Both the position numbers and the translations under genes were made by a program. Under the pieces are notes generated by a model, which had not been told where the DNA came from, made no database searches, and saw nothing but the letters and a program-made list of their open reading frames with translations. From Coriobacteriales bacterium (GTDB lineage: Bacteria > Actinomycetota > Coriobacteriia > Coriobacteriales > UBA8131): DNA of 34,759 bases. Where the stretch lies: NCBI GenBank assembly GCA_031268525.1, contig JAIRXA010000085.1:1-34759 (forward strand), written 5' to 3'. This document shows positions 25,769 through 34,749 of this stretch, in pieces. The number at the start of each line of letters is the position of its first letter. Within the stretch, counting starts at the first letter, position 1.

Positions 25769-27862
25769 ATGCCGAACGAAGAACGTGCAGAATCATTACA
25801 GAACCCGAATGACAACAATCCTGAAGCCAACGCGCTTGAATTCGAAGAAGCCGATCTGCCGGGAGCGCCAGGCGGAGAGGCGTATTTCAGAAAGTCCTTT
25901 GATAGGATGGGGAATCCGACGCAGGCAGCCATGCGTAGCCAGTATGAAGAAGCTTTCACAACCCCCGAAGAAACCCTCGAGTGGTTAGAGGGACTACCTA
26001 CCAGGGGGCACAATGCTTCAGAGAAGATGAAAGAGCTCGTTAATGAGAAACACTCAACTCTCTTTACTGCCATAGAACTCGCGTGCAAAAACGATAACGC
26101 CGCCTATGTTGAGACTCTCGTCGCATTGATCAGGGCTACAGCAGGGAATGACACGGCGGACGCAATGCGAGCAAACATTAGGAACTGGATTGCCGGAGAG
26201 AGTTGTCCCACCATAGAAACTCAGGCTTTCATACTCTGCTTCGCATTGCAGCTGGACGCCCTTGAGGCACAGGACTTCCTACAAAAAGCCTGCTATATGA
26301 ATGTCTATAACTTCAGGAAGACGAAGCACATTTTTTACAGCCTTGGCCTTCAGTTTGGGCTAACATACGATGGCACGGAATCAATCCTCATCAGATACCT
26401 GCATAAAACCATTTCGGCAGAGCAGAAAGAGGCGCTCCAAAACGGCGAAGCGTTGAAGTATATATTCTCCACCACACAGGGCGATGCGAAGATAAAAAAG
26501 TTCTGGGAATTTCTTATCCACAACAAAGATCTATTATCCGATACGTCGCCAGGTGCACATTTTTTGGCGTTATTGCAAGCATTACTGGCGAGTACTCCTC
26601 TGGCAAAAGAATGCCTAAAGCAGGTAGATCTCAACGCCGTTGTCGGCAATTCGTCTGAATGGATTGCAGGTTCTGACTTCGATGCGGTTTTCTCCGTAAT
26701 TGAAGACCAGAAGAGACGGGGCTCGCTCATCCGTTACCTCGACGAGCACTTTCTGCAAGGCCTCTCTCAGTATTGTGGCACACTACCACCGGAGACCGTT
26801 GCTGCAGTTTACGAGACTGCCTTTTCAAGAGTGTGGAATAACGCCGACTACATGATAAGAGTATATTACGACCTTGTAGCGCGCGATAACGCGCACAGAT
26901 ACGCGCCGAGAGGCGGGGGTACAACGCGAGCGCACGAGGCTGTCATGGATGTTGTGTTGAGAGGCGAGTATAGAGACCCGGATCTCTACGAAACGATAGA
27001 CACCATTCGTTACAAGCTGGTAGATTTACGCAACGAGCAGGATGACGTCGCAAGCCTACAAAATGAAATAGATGGCGCCCTGGATGAGATGGCCACACTT
27101 ATTGGTGGCTTATTGAGGGTGAGTTCGAAGAGCTTCATTGGCTACAGCAAAACTGCATACCAAAGGTACCTCTGGTATAGGATCAGGTTAACAAAGCAGA
27201 TAATCAGGGAATCCTCGGAAACAACAATGCCCCCGTCACCCGCAGGCGAGAGCATCGACGAGAACACCGTGGACTTGAAAGTCTTAGAAAGCTACGCCGA
27301 AGCTCTGCAAGAGCACGGCAAGGTTTCCGACCCCGAATTCGTCTTCAACCTGTATGGTAAATACGCCAACCTCACTCTACGGGCAAATGGCGAGCGACGA
27401 GACCGAAGTGAAAAAGAGATTGACATCAAGCTATTGGCACAAGCGGGCATCGAAGAGATGCCTGCAATAAATTATTTCTCGCGGGTACGAAAGAACCCGG
27501 CAACGCTTACAACAAGTGAGTGGGGCAGAAGCATTCTCTTTCTTTTCTATTTCTATGGTTTTGTCTCAGATAGCTACATCAGAGAGCTGGCAATAGAAAA
27601 GTTTTATGATGAGCACCCAGGGCTGGCAGGAGCAGAGGGCATTAGTCACGAGAATTATCTTTCATTTTATTATGGACTCTGCAAACTTGCCTATGATTGT
27701 GGCCTTGCGATACCGTATCCGAGAAGGCGATTTGACGCACTGCTACTGAGGGCAGCTGCAGAGCTGGATAACCGGAACAATGGCGATGACCAGCCGCTGG
27801 TGTACTTTGGTGAGCTTATTGAGTACGTTTACGATACTGATTCGGAGCGATATGATGCCTGA
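25769..27862 (+). CDS. Hypothetical 697-aa, apparently helix-rich protein
   Basis: Long ORF with no recognised catalytic motif; contains EAQDFLQKACYMNVYNFRKTKHIFYSLGLQFGLTYDGTESILIRYL; overlaps the next CDS. Confidence 0.75.
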   Translation: MPNEERAESLQNPNDNNPEANALEFEEADLPGAPGGEAYFRKSFDRMGNPTQAAMRSQYEEAFTTPEETLEWLEGLPTRGHNASEKMKELVNEKHSTLFTAIELACKNDNAAYVETLVALIRATAGNDTADAMRANIRNWIAGESCPTIETQAFILCFALQLDALEAQDFLQKACYMNVYNFRKTKHIFYSLGLQFGLTYDGTESILIRYLHKTISAEQKEALQNGEALKYIFSTTQGDAKIKKFWEFLIHNKDLLSDTSPGAHFLALLQALLASTPLAKECLKQVDLNAVVGNSSEWIAGSDFDAVFSVIEDQKRRGSLIRYLDEHFLQGLSQYCGTLPPETVAAVYETAFSRVWNNADYMIRVYYDLVARDNAHRYAPRGGGTTRAHEAVMDVVLRGEYRDPDLYETIDTIRYKLVDLRNEQDDVASLQNEIDGALDEMATLIGGLLRVSSKSFIGYSKTAYQRYLWYRIRLTKQIIRESSETTMPPSPAGESIDENTVDLKVLESYAEALQEHGKVSDPEFVFNLYGKYANLTLRANGERRDRSEKEIDIKLLAQAGIEEMPAINYFSRVRKNPATLTTSEWGRSILFLFYFYGFVSDSYIRELAIEKFYDEHPGLAGAEGISHENYLSFYYGLCKLAYDCGLAIPYPRRRFDALLLRAAAELDNRNNGDDQPLVYFGELIEYVYDTDSERYDA

Positions 27863-29300
27863 AAATCGTCATGAGACAGCACAGGCACTGGGCGAAGTGG
27901 CCGTAGACAGCTACGAAGCGAACCCCTCTCTGCGCTTCGACAGCATAAAACAAGACTACTGGAAACGGGAGAGCCTGTTTTCGTTTGCGCGGGAAAAGTA
28001 TCCAGATACAGACCTCTATAACTACTCTGTCGATGTTGAACGGAACATCAGAATTGATCCCATCAGGGCAGCAAGTAGTCTACGCTTGGCGCTTGAAACA
28101 TTTGTCGCGATTATTCTTAAGGACAATAACATCTCCGTATCAATAAACTATTCATTTAACAATCTGTTTGAGAAGTTAAAGGACGCACTGCACTTAGATG
28201 TGAGAGCGCAGGGTTTCTTGCATAGGATGAAAGAGGGGCAAAAGAAAACGATAAATTGGCCAGATGAGTATAACAGCAATTTTAAGCGCCTGAGAGCATT
28301 GACGAACGCAGCACATCATATTGAGGACACCAAAAAAGACACCGATGCGAAATTGATGACCGAGCAGAATGTGGCGTATGCTGCGCGCGTATATTACTTG
28401 GAATTATGCAAATACGCACAACTTTATCCTGTGAACGCTATCTCATGGCCAATCGGTGACTTCTACGAACTCAAGAAACTTGCCAAGAATGCAGCGCCTT
28501 TAAACAGAATAGAAGTCCTGTCTGCCAAAAGGAGTATTTCTGCGCCTGGTTTAGATTCTCATGCGATTCTTTACGTGTATTCCCATAGAGGAGAGGGGCT
28601 GAGCGACGGCATCATCAACCGCCAGGGAATTGTCAAGGATATTGAGCGGAGCTCCGGGCTTAACCCCATTGTACCAAACGTAGAGGTTGTGGCCGACACA
28701 TACGATAGCAAGATACTGGCATATACCTTCGCCACGGAACCAATTGTGCTCTTGCCCGACAGCTTTGACTTGGAGCTTTCAGACGCCGAATACTGTGAGT
28801 TATTCACGAGAATTGCTGCAGGACTCGCGGCTCTGCAGGATTCGTCGCCCCCGGTTTTTCATCGAGCGATATCTCGATATGCTGTGGTTTTTGAAAAGAC
28901 TTCAGCCGGACGCTATCTGCCAAAGTTGATCAATTTCAACCTTGCGAAAGTCGAGGGGTTGGCAGGAACTGTAGGGCCAGATCTGAAGGGAGTTCTTATT
29001 TCTAACGCATATAAACCACCTGAACTGCACCTTGATACTTCTTGCACGGATGAGATGGGCCAAAGTAAGCTAAATGTCGATTGGGGCAAATACGATGTTT
29101 ACGCCTTAGGAGTTCTCTTTCTTGACGTTCTTAACAGGCTTACGGGTACCGTTACCTTGGCTCAGGCAAAGAAGCTCCATCCTCCTGCAGCGGATGGATT
29201 ATCAGAGGACTTCTATTACTTACTTGAGAAGATGGTTGATCCTGCACCGGAGAATCGGCCAAATATGACGATGGTAGCCAAGCAATTGGCTCAGCCCTGA
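27852..29300 (+). CDS. HEPN/DUF4145-like domain fused to a predicted pseudokinase
   Basis: N-terminus RAASSLRLALETFVAIILKDNN...LRALTNAAHHIEDT; kinase-like C-lobe with HRAISRYAVVF in place of HRDxxxxN and INFN in place of DFG; SD CGGAGCG before ATG 27852. Confidence 0.7.
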   Translation: MMPENRHETAQALGEVAVDSYEANPSLRFDSIKQDYWKRESLFSFAREKYPDTDLYNYSVDVERNIRIDPIRAASSLRLALETFVAIILKDNNISVSINYSFNNLFEKLKDALHLDVRAQGFLHRMKEGQKKTINWPDEYNSNFKRLRALTNAAHHIEDTKKDTDAKLMTEQNVAYAARVYYLELCKYAQLYPVNAISWPIGDFYELKKLAKNAAPLNRIEVLSAKRSISAPGLDSHAILYVYSHRGEGLSDGIINRQGIVKDIERSSGLNPIVPNVEVVADTYDSKILAYTFATEPIVLLPDSFDLELSDAEYCELFTRIAAGLAALQDSSPPVFHRAISRYAVVFEKTSAGRYLPKLINFNLAKVEGLAGTVGPDLKGVLISNAYKPPELHLDTSCTDEMGQSKLNVDWGKYDVYALGVLFLDVLNRLTGTVTLAQAKKLHPPAADGLSEDFYYLLEKMVDPAPENRPNMTMVAKQLAQP

Positions 29301-29306
29301 AAGCCT

Positions 29307-30938
29307 GTGATTATTGTGAGCCATTCGACATCCTCATACTTCATTGTCGGCGACTCCCGCCAAGGCCAAGAACTGAGCTCCAAAACGCCGCCCCTCAATC
29401 TTGACGGTACTGAGGTGCAGATAGGTGGGCTGATCGGCGTTGGCACAAGCTGCCTGGCATACGACGGTAAGACCGTTGGTTTGAGCGAGCGCGTGGTGGT
29501 CAAGGAGTGGTTTCCCCGTGATCTCGCCGCCTGCAAAGCCCTGAAGCGCGATACGTCTTCTTCCTGCCTTATCGCCGACGCAGAAGTGATGAAGGACATC
29601 GAAGGCGATGAGCTCCGGAAAGGATTCGAAAAGAGCTTCATCAAGTGGCTTGAATACCAGAGAGAAGCCCCCCGTTTTACCCTCTGGCCGGAGCTGCACC
29701 CCCTTGGTGATACGGTCTACCTCCTGACAAAGCTCGGAGGGGAGGGTATGTCGCTGTCACAGTCCCGCGCGGACCTCCTGAAAAAGGATTGTTCGCGCGA
29801 ATCCCTGTGCTCGGTGCTCGAAGTTACGATTTCCCTCCTCAACAGGCTGCAGCCCTTGCACACGGCCGGACTCCTGTACATCGACGTCAAACCCGAAAAC
29901 ATCCTGCTGTTCAGCACAGACAAGACGCCTGGCGAGAGCAGGGCGGTGGCCCTGTTCGACTTTGACTCCACGGCGAGCCTCACCGATATACAGAATGGGT
30001 CTGTCATCCTCCGTCCCACGGCAGGGTGGGCACCCCACGAAGCTTGGGAGCCGACCCAGCCCGAGAGCGTGAACTTCTGCACAGACCTATACGGCGTGGG
30101 GCGCGTCCTGCTGTGGTTATTGGGTGTGGAGCCGTCAGCAGACGGAGCGGACTGCCTTGGCGAGAACTTTATACGGACGAACATCGGGGCTTACCTCGGT
30201 CGGTTTGCCAGCACCGAGTTTTCTACGAGTGCCTGCAACACCATAATTGTGGCCTTGGCGAAGGTGTTGGCAAATGCGCTACGGCACGACACCAAAAAGC
30301 GCTATCAGAGCATCGCTGAGATGCGTGCGGCCCTGATAGCCGTCCGTGAAGGCTTGGGAACGTACCATGCCGAACCTGAGCCCAACGATGATGAGCTGCA
30401 TGAGTTTAAAAGGCGCTTTGACAACATGGAGGAATTAATCCGCACTGCATTCGATAATGTCAGTCGGCAGCTCCAAAAGAGCACGACAGAGATTATTCAA
30501 GAAGTACAAAAGACGCCGGAACAGGCGTATCAGGGGGCATATCAGGGGGCAATCGATGCGGGGAAAGCAACTTCTGGCCATGGCGATCTCGACACGCAAG
30601 CCCCCGATAAAAAGAGCTCGTTGCGGGTGGAAGCATCTGGCAACGGACTTGCTATACAGATTGAGGTAACAGATTCCGGCAATGACAGCACCCCCGGAAA
30701 GCCCGAAGAAAATACTGACCCGCCCAAAGCGGACCTCCCAACTGCTCTTCCAGAAAGGCCTTATCCCGCCTTGGACGAAAAAACTAATGAGCGCATATCG
30801 TCACTGATTAACAGCTTGGGTCAACACAGTGACGATTCGGATCCTGCTGCATCGTTGACAATTGAACTGCTTGACCAGAGAGTTGCGAACGACGAATCGA
30901 CTACGGCTCTTCAGGAATGGGTAGCTATCTATCTGTAG
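29307..30938 (+). CDS. Protein kinase, predicted active, with C-terminal extension
   Basis: IGVGTSCLAY, VVVKEWF (Lys), LLYIDVKPENILLF (catalytic D/K/N), ALFDFDST (DFG equivalent); GTG start. Confidence 0.8.
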   Translation: MIIVSHSTSSYFIVGDSRQGQELSSKTPPLNLDGTEVQIGGLIGVGTSCLAYDGKTVGLSERVVVKEWFPRDLAACKALKRDTSSSCLIADAEVMKDIEGDELRKGFEKSFIKWLEYQREAPRFTLWPELHPLGDTVYLLTKLGGEGMSLSQSRADLLKKDCSRESLCSVLEVTISLLNRLQPLHTAGLLYIDVKPENILLFSTDKTPGESRAVALFDFDSTASLTDIQNGSVILRPTAGWAPHEAWEPTQPESVNFCTDLYGVGRVLLWLLGVEPSADGADCLGENFIRTNIGAYLGRFASTEFSTSACNTIIVALAKVLANALRHDTKKRYQSIAEMRAALIAVREGLGTYHAEPEPNDDELHEFKRRFDNMEELIRTAFDNVSRQLQKSTTEIIQEVQKTPEQAYQGAYQGAIDAGKATSGHGDLDTQAPDKKSSLRVEASGNGLAIQIEVTDSGNDSTPGKPEENTDPPKADLPTALPERPYPALDEKTNERISSLINSLGQHSDDSDPAASLTIELLDQRVANDESTTALQEWVAIYL

Positions 30939-31480
30939 CCAAGCAGTATTGCTGAAATAATCGGATGTTCAAGGCTAAGAAGGTTGGCGATTTCCACCCT
31001 TGCCTCCAGCACGTCTCCAACCCACAGGCTTTTTAGCCCAAAGCCTGTTGCTGCAAGAAGCGCATTTTCAATCGCGGCGCCAATTGAAAGCAGGTCTGCT
31101 GGATGCGAGTCCTTGCCCACTCCTGTGGTTTGAGAGTCGCATGCTATCAACACAACAGGGGCCTGTACTATTGCATCTGCACTTTTCTCTACCCCATCGC
31201 GAATAGAACTCGCATTCGTAGGTGTCCGTGCTGCTTCATAGAGAATATGTGCGATTGCAACCTTAATCGACTGATCAGTTATTACCACAAACGACCAGGG
31301 CTTCCTGTCTTTGGCAGATGGTGCCTTGTCGGCAAACTCGATAATGCTTTTGATACTACGATTATCTAGACTCCTTGAGTTAAATCTACGTGTGCTTTTG
31401 CGAGTGGCAATGGCGTCAAAAACGCTCATGTCAGAAGATTGGTCTCGCTCGCTATCATTTTTGTCGCATGATGTCTTCAA
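30929..31480 (-). CDS. Nitroreductase family protein
   Basis: DAIATRKSTRRFNSRSLDNRSIKSIIEFADKAPSAKDRKPWSFVVI...LSIGAAIENALLAATGFGLKSLWVGDV; TTG start overlapping the upstream stop by 3 nt. Confidence 0.88.
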   Translation of the reverse strand: MKTSCDKNDSERDQSSDMSVFDAIATRKSTRRFNSRSLDNRSIKSIIEFADKAPSAKDRKPWSFVVITDQSIKVAIAHILYEAARTPTNASSIRDGVEKSADAIVQAPVVLIACDSQTTGVGKDSHPADLLSIGAAIENALLAATGFGLKSLWVGDVLEARVEIANLLSLEHPIISAILLGYR

Positions 31481-34470
31481 GAGTTCCTCGCAGGAGTCTG
31501 CTCACGTCGTTCCAACTCGTCTTTTGCTGCTGTGCTTCGATAATCCACCTTGAGATCGATATCGCGTAATTGCGGCAACTCGTCAATGTGCAACCCGGGT
31601 CTCTCGTTGTTGTTTCTTGCTGGGTTCTGGTCTGTTTCATTCAACATTTGGACTTTAAAGTCCTCTTGCGGAGAAACTGAAGTAAGGCCGTGAACGAGAC
31701 AGAACGCGAACTCAACAAAACCTTTTAGCTTGTCCCCAAACCAAGGATTAATGAGTTTAGAACTATCGATATGAACAGCAAAGGCATCTTCGCCACAACC
31801 GTGCGCATTATTGTGAGCGCCTATTCCAACGGGTCTGGATACCGTCAAGCCTCGTATTGCACATTCAAAAATGTAAAGCGAGAGGGTGTTTTGCTCTACA
31901 AAATCCACTGATGAGCCAGCCACAAAAGCCATGGCCAGAGAGTGTGGGTTTTTGGTAGCGGACCCTGCATCTGAAGCCATGAATTTGCAATCTCGTATCA
32001 TCAGAGATGAAACACGCCCACCGAGAAGAAGCATCCCTCCCGTTTGGCTGCGAACAGTTCCAGCATTAGGATCGATTTGTTGTGAGGGAATGGCTGCAAC
32101 TCCTGATGTCAAGGAATAGAGGAGCATGGATGCCGCACTGTCCTTGTGAATCCCGCGATAATAATAAAGTGGCTCCATAGTCTTCTCGTCTGCTGGAACA
32201 TAAAAGGATGGCAGGCCGTTTTCGCGCATGTCCTGGATGCCTTCCTCGGAGAAACTGCCTGTCACATCATCTGTGTCGACCTCGCCGAGGATCGTACAAT
32301 GATCAAATACAGCGCCATCCAAGAGACAATTGACAAAGACCACTCCTTCAAAACAACAATCATGGAACTTTGACGAGCTGAAATCACAGTTTGTGAATAT
32401 TGTGTTGCGGAAAACAGCGCCTACAAATTCCGATAAGCGCCACCTCAGGTTAACCAGATGTGTCGTCTTGCCGTTATCTGAGCAAAACACATCAAACGTC
32501 TTGCTGAGGTCGCCTTGATTGAAACGCCCCCATACTCTACGTTCACCAAGCATTGCAGTAAATGAAGCAATATCAATGCTTGGGTCAACGTCTGGATTAT
32601 TGTTTCTGCTCCAAGCTGTTAAGGCTCGCCCTAACCCATCATGCGCAAAACGGACCGTTGGACTCTCTTTGCCGGTGACAAGGCAGATTTTGGTCTCTTT
32701 AAGCCATAGTGCAGCAAACACAAAGCCTTTAATTTGCTCAATTAATACAGAGCGTGGGTCACAGGCAAACATTGCTCCTGACGAAACATCATAGGGGTCC
32801 TCGAGCCAAGGCACACGATCTATGCCTGTGAGTTGTGCCGCTTCTTTTGGTAAGGCTTCTCCCATCGCGCCCAAAACAGTCTCTTGACCAGCGCTGAGCA
32901 GGAGGGAGCTTGCTCTTTGTTTTGCGCTAGGGGCATCAACATCTTCCATCTCTCTAAGGGCGTCGTCCCATATGGTTTTGAGTATGTCTTGCCACTTTTG
33001 GACAGCCTCATCGGAGCCGTCTGGCGTTCTTGAAAGTAGAGCGATTTCCTTGCCATAAGAGTCCCTGAACAATTTGTTAAGCTCAACGGATCGCTTATAG
33101 TCATCACTCTTGAGGGGTTGCGTTATTCTCCTCAAATGCTCGCGAACCATTGGTTCAACGGTACCAACGCTGATATCGGGGATATCCTTCGCGGCAAGCG
33201 CACAGTGTTGTAACTTCTGATCTATGGTGGCAGAGAATCCTGCACCCGAAATGTGTTCAGCAAATGATGTCAGCTTGGTAGCCATCTCATCAAAACTGTC
33301 TTGCGAATCTATGACCATATCGAAGAAGCCATCAATATCATGTGCGATTGATTCTCGAAGACCGTCGCGCTCATCGCGTACTGTTTTTACCTGCAAAGCG
33401 TTTGGGCTTTTTTCGATGGCCTGACGCACCGACGACAAACTGAGCCACCAGGAGAAGTCTTCAAACTCATCAAGACTGCCCTGAGAATTGATGGCCCTGT
33501 CGAAAAAGTCATCAAAACAATAAAGTGCTAAATGGAGCAGATGTTCTCTTGTTATTATTGTTCGCGTATTTTCAAAACGTTTATTGGCAGTCCAATAGAG
33601 AGCGTACAGTACTGCCTGTAGGCTGAGCAGCCAAGAAGAGTCCATCAGCTTTTCTGAGTTGTAAAATGTTTTAAAAAGCACATTCGCAACATCCCCTTCT
33701 GTTGCAAGCTCACCAGCACTATCCCTATCCTGCCCTACTTTATCAGGAGTCCCCAATGCGCCACTATTATTAATAATCCTCTCGATTGCATTTTTATCGG
33801 TAATGGGAAAGAGCCGAAACGTATCGAAGCTGCAGGCCCTCAGTTTTGCCATGATGTCCTTCAGCTTATAGTCGTATTCAGAGCGTAGAGACACAACGAT
33901 CTTCAAGCTGAAATTTCGATTGATATACGACAGCCAGTCAGAAAACAGATCTACCTCTCTTATGGTAGAGTGTCTGATGAACTCCTCAAATTGATCGAGA
34001 ATCAATACGGGTATCCCCTCAAAATCGCAAAGCGTTCTGGCAAGCCCGTACTTTGGGTCCTTGCCCATCTCGTCTGTCAGCCATCTTCTATTTTCCTCAT
34101 TAAACTGCCCAAGAAAAATGCTCTCGATATAGTGCTCAAACCCTTCGCTCCTTATTTTCTGTATCTCTTCGCGCCCTCCCCAATTGGAACAGAAAAATGG
34201 GACAAACTGGTATTTTTCCATCACAGTGCGCAAACCAACTTGAAGAAACGACGATTTTCCGACGCCTGATTCGCCATGAAGTACAACAAGACTGTTGTCA
34301 TCCAGAGAATACATAAATTTATCGAGGTCGTTACCGCGGCCCTCAAACGGCTTACCTTCCTCGTAATCCTTCAGGTCCAAGGGTCTTGGACCTGGCCATG
34401 GACACTCAGATTCAATGCAGTTAACAGCGTCGCGCCACAGCTGCAGTGGGCTGCTTGTGCAATCAGACAT
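31477..34470 (-). CDS. STAND-class NTPase with pentapeptide-repeat-like C-terminus
   Basis: LVVLHGESGVGKSSFLQVGL (Walker A), GIPVLILDQFEEFIRH (Walker B); C-terminal AVFRNTIFTNCDFSSSKFHDCCFEGVVFVNCLLDGAVFDHC; start MSDCTSS at 34470. Confidence 0.85.
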   Translation of the reverse strand: MSDCTSSPLQLWRDAVNCIESECPWPGPRPLDLKDYEEGKPFEGRGNDLDKFMYSLDDNSLVVLHGESGVGKSSFLQVGLRTVMEKYQFVPFFCSNWGGREEIQKIRSEGFEHYIESIFLGQFNEENRRWLTDEMGKDPKYGLARTLCDFEGIPVLILDQFEEFIRHSTIREVDLFSDWLSYINRNFSLKIVVSLRSEYDYKLKDIMAKLRACSFDTFRLFPITDKNAIERIINNSGALGTPDKVGQDRDSAGELATEGDVANVLFKTFYNSEKLMDSSWLLSLQAVLYALYWTANKRFENTRTIITREHLLHLALYCFDDFFDRAINSQGSLDEFEDFSWWLSLSSVRQAIEKSPNALQVKTVRDERDGLRESIAHDIDGFFDMVIDSQDSFDEMATKLTSFAEHISGAGFSATIDQKLQHCALAAKDIPDISVGTVEPMVREHLRRITQPLKSDDYKRSVELNKLFRDSYGKEIALLSRTPDGSDEAVQKWQDILKTIWDDALREMEDVDAPSAKQRASSLLLSAGQETVLGAMGEALPKEAAQLTGIDRVPWLEDPYDVSSGAMFACDPRSVLIEQIKGFVFAALWLKETKICLVTGKESPTVRFAHDGLGRALTAWSRNNNPDVDPSIDIASFTAMLGERRVWGRFNQGDLSKTFDVFCSDNGKTTHLVNLRWRLSEFVGAVFRNTIFTNCDFSSSKFHDCCFEGVVFVNCLLDGAVFDHCTILGEVDTDDVTGSFSEEGIQDMRENGLPSFYVPADEKTMEPLYYYRGIHKDSAASMLLYSLTSGVAAIPSQQIDPNAGTVRSQTGGMLLLGGRVSSLMIRDCKFMASDAGSATKNPHSLAMAFVAGSSVDFVEQNTLSLYIFECAIRGLTVSRPVGIGAHNNAHGCGEDAFAVHIDSSKLINPWFGDKLKGFVEFAFCLVHGLTSVSPQEDFKVQMLNETDQNPARNNNERPGLHIDELPQLRDIDLKVDYRSTAAKDELERREQTPARNS

Positions 34471-34471
34471 T

Positions 34472-34749
34472 TTAGCGCTCCTTACTCGAACAGCTGGCAA
34501 AGGGACTATAGTTCACAATAGTCCAATTGCCCTCGTCGGCATCAGAAACAGCCGCCTCCAGGTGCTCAATATAGTGTTCTATTGCTGGCGTAAACTCGTT
34601 AGTATTGCTTTCAACGGTGTCGAGCTCCGACCAGCGTAGTAATTCGGTAGCTCGAGGTGAGAGATCGCTATTGTTGATCACCACCCCGATTTTTGTCGGC
34701 CCGAGGTAGTTATTCTTCCTCAGCATTGGAGTAATCAGTTGGGAGATGA
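34472..34749 (-). CDS. 3' end of an unidentified gene truncated by the window edge
   Basis: Reading frame stays open past ATG 34726 to the window edge (...FISQLITPMLRKNNYLGPTKIGVVINNSDLSPRATELLRW...); stop abuts the STAND gene start. Confidence 0.65.
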
